Positions 1 through 13,503 of a DNA stretch of 64,000 nt are shown here, piece by piece (position 1 is the first letter of the stretch; the number at the start of each line of letters is the position of its first letter). This DNA comes from Paragordius varius. Its lineage: Eukaryota > Nematomorpha. A program made the position numbers and the translations under genes. The stretch covers positions 3,348,001 through 3,412,000 of the forward strand of contig OZ176051.1 in assembly GCA_964247055.1 (NCBI GenBank), given 5' to 3'. Under the pieces are notes generated by a model that was not told where the DNA came from, searched no databases, and saw nothing but the letters and a program-made list of their open reading frames with translations.

Positions 1-756
1 TTTTTCATTATTTCAAAATTCATATTGTTACAGTTATCCTTTAAATATTATAAAAAAAATTTTAAAAATCATTTGTTAATATAAATACCAAACCATTCTT
101 TTTAGATATACAGTCAAAACTTTTTTCTGTGGACTTTTTTTGTGAGTTGACCATTTTTTCAACTTTTTTGAGCAAATGTCACGTATTTTGATTGGTTATA
201 TTTGAGATGAATTGCTGTTTTATTCGTACACAAATTATAGATTTAAATATTAATATATAATTTAATCCTATTTTTAGGATTATTTCTGAGTATCAATAAA
301 TTAAGTTTATAATTTATTTATTGTCCATTCCAAATATATTTGAATCAAAAAAATACATGAAAATCAATTAAAAAATAGAACATTTTTGAAATTGTTAATA
401 ATGTAGAAAGGGGGTTTGAGTGAAATTTTATATGCTTTATGGGCAATTGAAAATGTGCGATACTCAAATATTACCAATTACCTTAGAAAAAATACACAAT
501 CAAAAAATTTTCTGTATACGTGAGCATAAATAGCATAATATGTTAATCAGTCGTTTTTTATCATTTGCGGAAGAATGGCTAAAGTATAGTACTCATGCAT
601 TATTTTCACTGTTTTATTTTATATGGAAAAATTTTTTTGTGCCGATTTTTCTGCATTTCTCCACCGATCAATAAAAATTGACGAAATATATAAAAAATAT
701 GACTTTTTTGTTAATTTGAGATTTGACTGGATTATTTTGCTGAATAACTTTTGTAG
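1..756 (+). other. Argonaute intron, no exon seen
   Basis: AT-rich sequence upstream of the first recognised Argonaute exon, ending in an AG acceptor at 755-756. I see no exon coding for the N-terminal ~120 residues here, so it is read as intron continuing beyond the window start. Confidence 0.7.
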
Positions 757-3700
757 GTCGAACTGGAAGTGATATTACCAGGTGAAGGGAAAGATCGCGT
801 GTTTAAAGTGGCTCTCAAATGGACAGCTCAGGTCAGTTTGTATGCGTTGGAGGAATGTTTGGAAGGTCGGACCCGTAATATTCCCCATGATGCTGTCCAA
901 GCTTTAGATGTCGTTATGAGACATTTACCAAGGTCATTTTTTATATATCTCAATTTAACAAACTATCTTTAGTGATGTGAGTAAATATACATTGTTATTT
1001 TTTTATTAATTGTATTGCCAGTAGGCATAAATCAAAAGTCAATCATATTGCTTTTTGCCAAATTAATGAAAAACCAGCAAAATAAAATTACACTCTAAAT
1101 CAAATTTTTCTCTTTACTGTTTGTATTTAATAATTTATTGTGTTGTTTTGTGATTTTTTGCAACCACGAAATATTATTTGGTTACCAATGTTCCCTGATA
1201 TCAATTATTACATTTAACTTTTTTTGGTTCCAATATTGGATTTCATTAACTCTTTTTGTTTAACTTTCCTAATGTTAAGCCTTTTATATAAAAAGCCCCT
1301 TTAAACTAAATAGTTGATGCTAATCATAATGCCGATTTTTATAAGGCTCTAATTTTAAAGTTTTAATCGTTCAAAATTGAGGACAACCCTTATAATGAGC
1401 CATAAATAATATTAAACTTAAACTCAATAATATTGATTTTTATTTCAAATATTTGAAAATATAATGTGGACATATTTGGGGGATGGGTCAAAAACTTTAA
1501 TATTTATACAAATTAATCCTAGTTATAATTAAATTATGTTCACATTCATATATTATTACTTTGTCGATAAATCTTAACTTTTGCCTTTTTGTTTTTATGT
1601 AGTATGACTTACACACCGGTTGGGCGAAGTTTTTTCAGTTCTCCGGCTGATTATTACCATCCTTTGGGGGGAGGCCGTGAGGTTTGGTTTGGTTTCCATC
1701 AAAGTGTCCGTCCCTCACAATGGAAAATGATGCTTAATATTGATGGTTTTTTTATTTTATTAGTATTCTCATAACTTCTGATTAAAGATATTCAAATAAT
1801 ATTATTACCTAATGAATAATACTGATATAACATCATAATTTTTCTAAAAAATAACTTTTACAATATGGTCCCGGTATTTTAATTTTCATCTGGTTTATAA
1901 AAATTATAAAATTAAATTATTATTTTAAAACATTAACATTGTAATAATAAAAATTAGAAATTAGGAGAAAACTATTTTTGTCGCAGCTCGGCTTCTATTA
2001 TATACTTTTTTTTCGTTTGAATCTCTAAACTAGTATCTGCCACGGCTTTCTACAAATCCCAATCGGTTATTGATTTTATGTGCGAAGTTTTGGACGTCAG
2101 AGATATAAATGAACAGAAACGACCTCTCACAGATGTACAACGGGTTAAATTTACCAAAGAAATTAAGGGTATGATGATGCTTACGAAAATTGTTTTTGTT
2201 TAAAAATTTTAATATTTTTTGTGGTCTTACATCTATTCTTAATTAGGTCTTAAAATTGAAATTACTCATTGTGGATCTATGAAGCGCAAATATCGAGTAT
2301 GCAATGTTACCCGTAGGCCTGCACAGTTACAATCGTTAGTTATTTTGCTTATTTATACACTTTAACGATATCATATAATCATATCTATAAACAATGAAAT
2401 AATTACTCATTATTAAGTTCTGACCAGTTATTAATTCATTTATGAAAGCATTTGCTAGTGAAAAACTTTGAACATATCTTTAAAAGATAATTTTTCATAA
2501 AATTAAAATTTAATGTAAAAATCTGAAACAAAATTTAAAAACTAATCTTTGTGGATAGTTATCATTAATAACAATATCAGTGCTGATTTGATGATTGGTT
2601 TTTGTGTTTTGTTATATGGAAATGTTATACACATGCTTCCATTTATTATGTTATTAATGCTGACACTGGTTATGGATTTATTAGGGCGATCAAAGTGTAG
2701 TTTTATTTTCTTTCGGCATTCAGATTCCCCCTGCAATTGGAGAATGGTCAAACTGTGGAATGTACAGTGGCTAAATACTTTCAGGACAAATACAAACGCA
2801 AGCTTTTGTACCCACATTTACCATGTTTACAGGTTGGTCAAGAACAGAAACACACATATTTGCCCCTCGAAGTTTGTAACATTGTAGCTGGTCAACGGTG
2901 TATAAAAAAGTTGACGGATATGCAAACATCCACCATGATTAAGGTTTGTTTACATTTCGAGTCAAAAAAATCTCTGATAGAATGTTATATTATAAGTATA
3001 TTTTGTAACAAATTTACTATAAATAATGCTTATTACAATGTTTGTTTGTTTATTTGTATTTTGTCATTGTATTAGAGTATATGGGTAGTTAAATACGTTT
3101 AATAATATTTAATATTTGCCTTTTTTAGCTTTAAAATCTTTATATGAAGGCTTCAAATTTAAAAGTTATAGGTAATTGCATACCTTGGCATGGATAAATA
3201 TTTTATTTTTATTATAAACAGGCCACAGCCAGATCAGCACCAGATCGCGAAAAAGAAATTAATAACCTGGTATCTTTTTATTTTAATTTATTATCTTACC
3301 ATTTATTTTGCTTAGTATCTTTTAAACTTTTTTTTATCTATATATAGATTGTGAAAGCTGATTTCAACAATGATATTTTTATTCAAGATTTCGGCGTGAG
3401 TGTAGTCAATCAAATGACTGAGGTTAGGGGTCGCGTTTTGCCACCCCCCAAAATTCAGTATGGCGGAAGAGTAAATAATTTTTAACATTTAGATTTCACT
3501 TTTTTAAATGTGTTATTGAGAGATTGTAAAATTTATTAATAAACTTTGTAGTCTTGTTTTACATTAAAATAAATTTGGCTAAGATGAGATAATATTTATA
3601 ATTGAAAAATGTAATCGTATTTATTTTAGCCAAATTAATTATTATAAATATGTGAAATTACGCAAAATTATAATAATATTTCACCTTTAATTATAATTAT

Positions 3701-6700
3701 TTGTAATATGGTAAATTACGAAATTTATCACGTTTCCATATTAATTTTTAAATTTTCTGTGAAATAATGTATATCATTTGCATTTTAAGAGTGTTTTTGA
3801 CTTCAAGTTGGACTTTTGACTTTTTGTATTATCAATCAAATCGTTCTATTTTATCATTTTCCTATTTTCTATATTCAACATAAACTTTATAACAATATCA
3901 ACTTATAATTATTCAGAAACCGTATATCTTTATTAATTTCTTAAAAATTATTAAATATTTATAAGATTTTTGCACCTATAGTATATTTAAGTTTTCTAGG
4001 TTATTTTTAAAAAATTTTTCACTAAAAACATTTATAAATTAATAATCTTGTTACATTGAAAAAATAAGTTTTAAACAAAAAAAGTGTTGTTATTGAATAA
4101 AAAATTTTTATTTTTAAATAAATATATAATAAATTAAAGGCTAAAAAATTCAAAAATTTTAGGTACCAACCTGAACTTTTTAAGAACCAACTTGAAGTAT
4201 TTCAAGGACACACTCGAAGTGCAAATGGTATATTAAACCAAAAATGATATTAAATAAATCAGTTAGTAGTGTTCCTTTGTGACACTATTTCACATGAAAT
4301 TTAACATTTGTATTAATTGAATACACATTGGTATCGAAAATATGTTTGGTTTTTATTCGTATACATTTTATATTTAGACAAAACAACAAGCCATCCCAAA
4401 CCAAGGCGTGTGGGATATGAGAGGCAAACAATTCCACACAGGTATTGAGATTCGAGTTTGGGCCATTGCGTGTTTTGCCCCACAAAAGACTTGTCGTGAA
4501 GACGCTCTTAGAAATTTCACTCAACAACTCCAAAAGATTAGCAATGATGCTGGCATGCCTATCATAGGTTCAACACAAAAATGAATATAACTCCTAGATT
4601 ATAAAATGTTTTTTTTTTCGCTGAAAATGTGCAGTTTTGACACAAAAAAATGATTTTTTACAACCATACATTGTTGATCCATTTTCGCTGGGTTTTAATA
4701 TTCCTTTTAAAATATTAGTAATCATATTAATGGTGTCAAATTTAGCGGATACAGTTTTTTGGACTAGATCTATATCCCACTGCGTAAGGATTAAAATGAA
4801 ATTTGGGACATTATTTTCATCCCTAACAAATTTCCACTGTCAAAATCATTTTATGGGACATATCTTTTGAATCAATATACTTAACGATTAATAATGAAAA
4901 TTTGTTTCGACATAATTAACTAAACTATTACGTAAAAGATATTTTTTTCCTACAAAATAATTTATATTCATATATATTTTAGGACAACCATGTTTTTGCA
5001 AATACGCCACCGGACCGGAACAAGTTGAGCCCATGTTCAGATTTTTGAAAACCACTTTCCAGGGACTTCAATTAGTAGTTGTGGTTTTGCCTGGAAAAAC
5101 TCCTGTTTATGGTATAATGAGAAAATATTTTTAATCCTATTATTTGATGCCAATATATAGTATCTTATGTTGAAATTTAAATTAAAGATTGATTGTATTT
5201 ACCACATAATTTTATCTACTGCAAATTAAAAATTTGCTATGCTAAAACATTAAAAATTTTCGCCTTCTTTGCTCCATACTTTATCCAGTAAATAGATCGG
5301 ATCAAAGCCAAGTTTTTTAAGTTAATTAAATAACTTTTAAACTTTAAAAATAATTTGTAAACACACACAATTATTTTTTGCCTTATAGCTGAGGTAAAAC
5401 GTGTTGGAGACACCTTACTCGGTATGGCAACCCAATGTGTCCAGGCTAAAAATGTCAATAAAACTTCACCACAAACCCTTTCAAATTTGTGTCTCAAAAT
5501 CAATGTAAAGCTTGGAGGCATTAATAACATTCTCGTTCCAACTATTCGACCAAAAGTATTCAATGAACCAATCATCTTTTTGGGAGCTGATGTCACACAT
5601 CCCCCTGCTGGAGATAGCAAAAAACCTTCCATAGCTGCAGTAAAATAACGTTTTAAAATCATTATAAATGTTCCTTGATTTTTCGCCTACAACTTGTATG
5701 ATTAATTATGCAATGAGATAAAAATTTACACCCCTCTTTTTTATTTTAAACCCAAACGTATAAAAATTAGGGTTTAAATAATGGGTTTGCTACTTTTTAT
5801 GTTTTTATATCTATGTAACATTCATTAAATAAGTTTCATACTAAAATTTTCATCCCAAATCCTTATATTGTAACTCTAAACGATAGAGATATAAAATTAA
5901 CGTTTTTTTTCTTTTATATAAGACAAAAATAATCTTTTACTTTTATGTTTTATCCTTACTCTTATAACCATTTATTTTTTAATAATTTTAAAGTTAGTTG
6001 GTAGTATGGATGCCCATCCCTCACGTTATTCTGCAGCGGTTAGAATTCAAACTCACAGACAAGAAATTATCACAGATCTCTCCAAAATGGTCAAAGAATT
6101 GCTTATCCAATTTTATCGATCGACACGTTTTAAGCCTACACGCATCATATTTTACCGGGATGGTGTGAGTGAGGGACAATTTAATCAAGTAATTTTATAT
6201 TTTATTGCATCTTTGAAAATTTCAATTATTACGAGTTAATTTTGGCGGGTTTTTTTATCACACGACAAATTTAAATATTTTAATATCATTATGTTTGTTT
6301 TTTGTCTAAATAAATTATTTTACATTATATCTATATATTAATTGGGTAGTATTTGAAAATTTATGTTTTGTAAAAATTCGATTATTACTGAATTCGATAT
6401 ATAATAATTAAACATCAATTGATGGAACAGCTAAATACAAAATCAATTTTATAAAATATTTAAATTTTGTTTGCTATGTTGAGACCCGAGTTTTTCAAAA
6501 ATATACTTTTAAAAATTATGCGCCTAAGCTTTTAAACTCATAAAAGGCATATTTTTAAAATATATCAGAGCAGTAAATTCTCCCCCCCCCCCCCCCAAAA
6601 AAAAAAAAGTAATGAATTGCTAAAATTCACAGTTTTATAACGAAATAACTTTTTTTTCAGGTTTTGCAACACGAACTTCGAGCACTTCGAGAAGCTTGCA

Positions 6701-8582
6701 TGAAATTGGAAGTCGGATATCAACCAGGCATTACCTTTATCGTTGTTCAAAAACGGCATCACACTCGTTTATTTTGTGCTGATAAAAAGGAACAGGTTTA
6801 CTAATTAAATTTCAAATTTAATTTTTTTATTGAAATTATTTAAGTTTTATATCGGGTTAGTAATGTACAGTTTGGATTTCAGAATGAGATTTTACTATTC
6901 TCCACCTCAAATGGAATCTACATAAAATATTAAAAGAAGTTAAGATTAATCGGCTGCTGTATTTTTAGCATAAAATACATCTTTGGCTTAATATTCCATA
7001 GCTAATTGCAATCATTAATAACATCTATTTATAATCAATATAAGGATTACAATGAAAATATGATATATTTTTACCACATTTTTAATTATAAAATTATTTA
7101 CATTTTGTTTCAAAATATTAATTTAAATTATTATGTTTCCTAATGGTGCAAAGTTTTATCTCCTAAATAAATCTCACAATGAAAATTGTACACCGATTCG
7201 ACTATAAACCAAATTTTCCCAATTTGTATCTAAGTTACAGGCTTACAAATAAATACTGGCATAAATAAATATATGACAAATTCGAAGGCGTTCATTAGTC
7301 TTTAACATTTGCATCACTTCAAATTATATTCAATAAATAAATAGCTAAAATTGGTTAACTTTGTATAAAAAAATAGATGGAACTTAAAGATATTTATTTT
7401 ATTCTCGTTCATTGTTCCCAAATAATTTTTTAACGCCTAAATTATAAAATGATATATTTTATTAGTTTTATTTGGGTTTTATCAATTAAATTAGATTGGA
7501 AAAAGTGGGAACATCCCAGCTGGCACGACTGTGGATGTTGGTATAACACATCCAACCGAATTCGATTTCTATTTATGTAGCCATGCCGGAATTCAAGTTA
7601 ATATTTTTTCAAAAAAAATCAATAATAGTTTTTTGAATGCAATTTTTAATCACCATTATTATATATATTTCGTGGTTTAATAGTTTATTCCAGAAATTTA
7701 AAGCAAATATATTGATATGTATTTATTTATTCCATTGAAAATAGGGAACGAGCAGACCTTCGCACTATCATGTTTTGTGGGACGATAATAATTTTAACAG
7801 CGATGAATTACAACAGTTGACTTATCAATTGTGTCACACATATGTGCGTTGTACACGAAGTGTTTCCATCCCAGCCCCGGCTTATTATGCGCATTTGGTG
7901 GCTTTTAGAGCTCGATACCATCTCATCGATAAGGACCATGAATTGTAAAAAAAATTTTCATAATAATTGATTTAATAAGATCGGTTATGAATGTAAATAC
8001 GAATAAACTTTTTTATAAAAACCAGTTTTAAATAATACATTGGACCCTCACTCATAATGAGCTTTTCAGCCTAACTGAATAGCGCATTTATAGCATCATG
8101 TTTTTTATTAAATTTGAATGGGGACCGATTTGTAGGTTAATGGGCCCTTCAGAAGGAGTTAAAAATATTGAAATAATTAAATTTTAGTGTTTAAGAATTT
8201 TTTCAATTATCTACAAAATATTTTTAATTTATATATAAAAGGGTCATGATCCATGTAAATGACCCATGTATTATTTATCCATGGGAATACTGTATGTCTA
8301 TTAGGTTATTATTCAAAATGATTAAATGTTATTTTTGCCGATTTAATTTAGTTTCTTTGATTAAATACGTTTTTTATGTGTTTAAATTGCATTTTCGTTT
8401 TTCGTATTTGCCCGCAAGACTGCATATAAGCACCATTAGATCCGTTATTAATGTTTTTAAGCGATTAAAACCCAATATATTTTTTATTTAGAGCTGAGGC
8501 ATGCCAACAAGCCTCTGAAATGGGTTTTACCCGAGCGATCGCAGTGCATACTGATACCAACAATGTAATGTATTTCGCCTAG
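757..8582 (+). CDS. AGO: Argonaute (AGO1/2-type slicer), 5' partial
   Basis: Small-RNA-guided Argonaute of the miRNA/siRNA class. Exons seen: 757-932, 1603-1745, 2034-2168, 2247-2334, 2724-2943, 3222-3269, 3348-3470, 4378-4567, 4983-5111, 5389-5639, 5994-6188, 6661-6795, 7495-7596, 7745-7944, 8492-8582. All junctions are GT-AG and in phase, giving 741 residues to the stop. The reading aligns almost without gaps to human AGO2 from about residue 120 (VELEV, N domain) through PAZ, MID and PIWI to the C-terminal YFA. The first exons lie before this window. The catalytic tetrad is intact: D at 5589-5591 (GADVTHPP), E at 6063-6065 (RQEII), D at 6159-6161 (YRDGVSEGQ), H at 7892-7894 (YYAHLVAF). The MID guide-5'-phosphate motif GMATQCVQ is present. 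The variable stretch before the C-terminal tail is shorter than in vertebrates. Intron 7 holds a MITE. The last exon is separated by 547 bp; reading straight on at 7944 would hit a false stop. Confidence 0.97.
3772..4230. repeat. MITE, TACCATTTACA-end family, copy 1 (in AGO intron 7)
   Basis: Starts near TATCATTTGCATTTTAAGAG and ends with an inverted version, ...GAAGTGCAAATGGTATA. Its interior (for example around 3915-3945) closely resembles the interior of the element at 56092-56710, and the ends resemble those of 34049-34386. Flanking TA/TATA fits a TA target. No coding capacity was seen. Confidence 0.75.
6582..6608. repeat. Homopolymer junction C15-A12 in AGO intron 11
   Basis: Fifteen C residues are followed directly by twelve A residues. 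Tract length may be an assembly estimate. Confidence 0.8.
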
Positions 8583-9541
8583 CTTAATTAATACTATCCA
8601 TGACTCAATATTTGATGTATGCTTAAAAATGCAAAATTAAACACAGAACACTCCTTTTTTACATAAAAATAAATTAATTTCTTAACCTACACACAATGAC
8701 TGTCTCTATTTAATTGATTATATGTTAAAATTTGACTCCTTAAAAGTCGCAATGTAGCTATTTTATACAAAAACTAAAAAAGTGTGAATGTTTAAAATTG
8801 TTTAAACATATTTATTTTACAAATGATGTATTTGTCTCGCATATCCTCATAGTATTAACTACAAAAACAACACAACACCAAGCAAGAATTCTTACTAAGA
8901 AATATATTTATTTTATATATATTAAATTTAATCATACATTTTAGCATTTTCTATAATAATCTAATTAGTTTAGGTTCTTTTATTTTTACATAATTTTTGT
9001 TGTAAAAAAATTCATTGTATAATATGCAAAATTCAACCAAATTACACTTCAATACATGTATTTTGCTGTAATCCGTAATCATTTATAGCCGCACACTTTT
9101 ATTTAATACATTTAATTAATAAATATAATGATAATTAATATTATATATTATTATTATTTTACTATAATAAAGGTATTGCAATAGATTTCATTTTTGAAAA
9201 CGCCTTGTTTTATATTGGATTTATATACAATAAAACTTTTTTAATCAACAACACTTTTTGACCAAACTGAGTTTAATCTAAATTTAACATCTAATTTCCT
9301 AAATCAAAAATTAATCTTAATGGTTAAATGTATACGCATCTATTTACTTAATTTTTATAATTTACTTTTCAAAATTTTAGTTAAAATATTATCCAAAATT
9401 GCTTTAAAAGATTATAATTAAAACAAGCTTTTTTGAAGGGAATGCTTATTTTAATATGCTTAAAAATAATTTTTAATAAAGTGTTAGTTAATAAAAAATA
9501 GGTGCGGAGTTTGATTAGAAAACTTTCAAATTTAAATCAAT

Positions 9542-10091
9542 TAGGGCTTCGAACGGGGTCAAAAAAATAAAACTACAACCGGGTTAGTCACTTAAAAAAT
9601 GAACGGTTTTGGAACCGATTCTTTGTATTTTTGACCGGTTTCATTTTGATTCTAGACTTTTCAAACATTTTTATCATAATAATATAAAGCAAAATATCAA
9701 CAATTGATCACATAAGTAAAATTAAAATAAGTAGAAAAGTACGTAATAAGTCTCTTTGTATTAACTATCTAATCTAAGGAAATCTTAATTTAATTTTAAT
9801 GATTGCACTAAGCATTCGGACGTCATACTATTCTCAGAAGCAGAATATGTCTGTACTCCTAAGTGCTTAAGTGGAAATAAATGGTAATTATATTTCAGAG
9901 AAAAAGATATTATCATGTGATCAATTTTTTCGAAAAATTATTTTTCATTTCAATGGAAATCCAGAAAAAATATTATCATACAATCAAACTTAAATAACAA
10001 TTTAAACAAAAAAACGATTCCAACCCAACGAAACTTGATCCTGCTAAAATCTCAAAGTTCGGCATCTATGTGGTTTTGGTTCGAAGCCCTG
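9542..10091. mobile_element. hAT-type MITE, GGGCTTCGAAC family, degenerate copy
   Basis: Left end TAGGGCTTCGAACGGGGTC; right end reads inward as CAGGGCTTCGAACC. About 550 bp. The inner ends carry repeated CCGGTT/GGAACC-like motifs as in the cleaner copy at 24816-25678. No 8-bp target duplication could be matched, so this copy is probably old. Confidence 0.7.
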
Positions 10092-11396
10092 GGAAAAAAT
10101 TTAGATTTACGTAGTAAGTGTTTCCCTTTTTCTAAAATTACAACTCATAAAGGCCACATTTTTTTACATTTTGTATTCAAATTACTATGTTACAGTAGTA
10201 TTAATATGGTAAACTAACATTTTAATTCTTTTAATGGCAAGATATCCTTTTAACATGAAATTGTAAAAATTTGGTAATATTTATATTTTTTTATTATTAA
10301 TTTTAATATTTAATATATTTATATCTAAAAAAACTACTACTATCCCTCTTTAAAAATCAACCCGCTTTATATATTCTAGTTTCAACGATTATTGCTTATA
10401 AATATTAATTAATTATTGATAAAATAATCACTGTTTAGAATGATATCTCACACCATGCACTTATTATTTGCAACCTTTATTAGTACTCCTAAAATAATTC
10501 CGCCTATGTTCAAATATTACTATGATTAGTAAATGATTATTTTCAATATATTATTTTTTAAATAAGCAATCCCGTACATTCAATTTTAAGAGCAAAAAAT
10601 AGCTTTTTTGTAAAAATTAAGAAATTGCACACAGAATAATGGTATCATTTTAATTTATGAAAATACTAGCAACTTATAAATTTTAAAGGCTCTGATTTTT
10701 TTATTAATGAGAATTAAACAAAATGATGATGCATTCATGATAAGACTGGGAAGGGATTACATAACAAATATCAGCAATTACAAAATACTATGTATTCCTA
10801 TGCACCTGTTTTTGATGAGCAAATTTTGAACATAAAAGTTGAATGTCAAAGCAATTAATGTCATTCTTTTCTCAGTAAGAAATGATACATCAACTGAAAA
10901 ATTGAGCAGGTTTAGAAGATCGGATATATATATAACATGATTAAAAATTTACAGAGTAATACAATTCAATTATATGTGTTTATTATTTAATTTTCGTACT
11001 TATTATGTGGTATGTAACTTGATAAGAAATGGAATGCGATAACAAAATACTTTTTCAGCCAAGTATTTTAACACAAACTAAAGCAATAGTCAATACAACT
11101 TTATTATATTTTTTAACCAAGAAATATGTGTTGGTATTTGTGACGTTTAATAATTAAAAATGTATAATAATCATTTATATATAATGATTGGAACATTGAC
11201 AGAAAAATAACAAGAAGCGATGTACTACAAAATATCGGGTACAAAAAAGTCGATACAATAAATCTTTCGCACATTTTTTTTCTTATGAAACAAGAATACT
11301 ATGATCATTGATTCATATTATATTATTAAAATACATCCCAATTAATATTGTTTGAGTTTTGCAAATGTGATAATTACCGATTCGAAACCATTTTAA

Positions 11397-11404
11397 TATA
11401 AATA
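11397..11404 (+). promoter_or_regulatory. TATA-like box before ABRA
   Basis: TATAAATA lies only about 16-23 bp before the chosen ATG. If used as a classical TATA box it would put transcription start at or inside the coding start, so either it is not the functional box or the true start is internal or in an upstream exon. Confidence 0.3.
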
Positions 11405-11419
11405 CCCCCGATCATATAA

Positions 11420-12136
11420 ATGCCCATCCGGCAAAGCGAACTACCCAGACGAAGTGGTGGAATTCGAGATTTGGTTGGACGCATGAATACAGACATTCAG
11501 CAACATGAATTGAAAGAAAAATTAAATCCATTTTCTAGGGCTTTTGATCCTAATTTCGCATCGGCCAATCTACCTTCAAGAACCGATGCCGAAAATTATG
11601 GCAAACCAATTCAAGGCTCTAAAACAGATTTACGTGGGAGAGAAGCTGAAAAGCATGTACAGCGGGAAGTTGGATTCCTCTTGGACATTTTAAATTCAAA
11701 GGGTATGACAGATCCATCAAACAATCTTAAATATATAACATTTGGTGAACTATTCAAAATTTATAGTCGAATATCGGATAAATTAGTGGGAATTTTGCTC
11801 AGAGCACGTAAACATGGTTTGGTAGCCTTCCAGGGCGAAATGTTATATCAAAGACGGGATGAACATGAACCCATATATCTCCTTTTTTACGGAAGCGAAA
11901 ACGATTTGAATGAAATATGCTCAATTAATTCCAGGGAATCCGTGGTAAAGAGCCCATCTACAAGCAAATTGTTAGAAGAAGCTAAAATACATAAATTGGT
12001 GGAAAAGAAAAATTATGAATCTATGCATAGTCAATCAACGGCTGATTTTAAGTTATTGGACGAAGGAAAATCTCCATGTACCTCTAATACCCAATCAACA
12101 ATAACAGATATGCCTAAAAATAAAGATAAGTTATAA
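11420..12136 (+). CDS. ABRA: ABRA/STARS-like protein with Costars domain
   Basis: Single-exon reading frame of 238 residues, from an ATG directly preceded by an in-frame TAA. It matches actin-binding Rho-activating protein (STARS). The N-terminal third has the family motif NPFSRAFDPNFA followed by a YGKP..GSKT stretch. Residues ~72-155 form the Costars domain, with ITFGELFKIYSRISDKLVGI and RARKHGLVAFQGEMLYQ. The tail after ~160 is Ser/Lys-rich and has no obvious homologue. Known members bind F-actin and stimulate Rho/SRF signalling; ABRACL is a domain-only relative of ~80 residues, so this longer form is closer to ABRA. An AATAAA lies about 75 bp after the stop. It is convergent with SREBP. 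Confidence 0.92.
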   Translation: MPIRQSELPRRSGGIRDLVGRMNTDIQQHELKEKLNPFSRAFDPNFASANLPSRTDAENYGKPIQGSKTDLRGREAEKHVQREVGFLLDILNSKGMTDPSNNLKYITFGELFKIYSRISDKLVGILLRARKHGLVAFQGEMLYQRRDEHEPIYLLFYGSENDLNEICSINSRESVVKSPSTSKLLEEAKIHKLVEKKNYESMHSQSTADFKLLDEGKSPCTSNTQSTITDMPKNKDKL

Positions 12137-13503
12137 AATAGCATGATAACACACAAAACATTATATATAACATCTGACCCATCTAATAACCTTAGTTTTG
12201 GGCCATAAAATAATTTAATAAAAAAGGTGTGGAAATTAAACTTGTTTAAAAATACACGATTCCAACCTAGACAGTCAAATTTAAACGAAAAACGAATATA
12301 TTATTTATTAATGACACATGTTAAAATCTCGAAATCATCCGTTTCATTAATTTGCGAACAAGTGTTTTTCTTCCTATTTTGCGTTTTGGCTTCAGCCGTA
12401 CTATCCAACAATTTTTTCAAATGCACTGTGATCATTTTTTCAAATGTAACAATATTATTAACCTAATAAATATATACATGTAATTTTAAATACTTTGAAG
12501 CAATCGAATGCGTGTTGTCGAAAATCTTTATTAGATGAGTATAAAACTACATTTTTTATTGATTCTGCAATCATATTTATGTAAAAATCTGATTTGTCTT
12601 CTTTTAAAATTTCACTTTTACCCATTAAAATTATCGTCTGCCAAATAACTTTAAAACGCTTGACATAGATTTTTAAAAAAATTTTAATTGGCAATTATTA
12701 TTGTAATAAATTATATTCTGCTAAAAATACGAAAGAAACATTTTTATATAATCTTTCTTTTATTACTTTTTTGTATTTTGCACAATCCAAGTTTTGCTTA
12801 CCAAAAGATTGGTAAAATTTAATTAGTTATTTTTTCTAATTTTAAGGTTAAACATATTAATACATATCGTTGTACCGTTTATAAAATTTAAGAGCTATAA
12901 AAAATGCGGATTTACAATTTTTCTTATTCAACATGGCATATAACTTATTTAAAGGGAATAATCCAGTAACATCCGATATCTGTATATGCCCATTTTTGTG
13001 CTGACCAATAAAAGTTTACGAAATAATATCTCATAATAGGAAATCCTAGTCCCATAATCCAAAACAAATTTCTCATAAATTTTATTTTTAACTTAAGAGA
13101 TATTTTAACTAAAAAGCAGTGTTGAAATTTCGGGCCGTATGAAGCTTTTTGTCAATGATGATTAAATTTTTGAAAGTAGCTAAAAAGTTAAAATAACTAG
13201 AGCAACATCGATCTGTCAAGTAGTTTTGGTGAAAATTGATCCAAGGTAGTCATTTCATTCGTATCAATCAAGGTGTAAAAACTATTTTTAATCAAATCCT
13301 TTAATTTATTTGTCATTTGATATAAAAGTTAACTAATGATTGCTGATTCAATAAACAAACTTTAATGCAACTAAAAAACTAAAATGTATGACTAAATAAA
13401 ACATGATCAAGAAACTATTATAATTTTATATAATTAATGCATAAATAACATTTTTCGCCACAATCAATATGTTTAGGGTAAAATTTGTCTTCAAGGTTGT
13501 ATT
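12137..13503. other. Intergenic between convergent ABRA and SREBP
   Basis: AT-rich. It holds the 3' flanks of both genes and AATAAA-type signals. No further gene or clear repeat was recognised. Confidence 0.7.

Larger units (their letters stand above)
8583..11419. other. Intergenic, AGO 3' flank to ABRA 5' flank
   Basis: About 2.8 kb of very AT-rich sequence between two plus-strand genes. It holds one degenerate hAT-type MITE (9542-10091) and AATAAA-like signals after the AGO stop. No spliced or unspliced gene was recognised. Confidence 0.7.

Noticed and set aside
2549-3075. Two overlapping plus-strand frames of 112 codons
   Set aside because: They read across the Argonaute exon 2724-2943 and its flanking introns; only the spliced exon matches AGO2.
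5237-5662. 141-codon minus-strand frame
   Set aside because: It is the antisense shadow of the conserved Argonaute exon 5389-5639.
7946-7948. Apparent Argonaute stop right after DKDHEL
   Set aside because: It falls in intron 14; splicing from 7944 to 8492 gives the expected C-terminal tail ending YFA.
10070-10095. GGTTCGAAGCCC, resembling a tRNA B box
   Set aside because: It is the inverted end of a hAT-type MITE; no A box or cloverleaf lies upstream.
12227-12694. Short frames on both strands after ABRA
   Set aside because: AT-rich, no homologous motif, no splice context; lengths expected by chance in such sequence.
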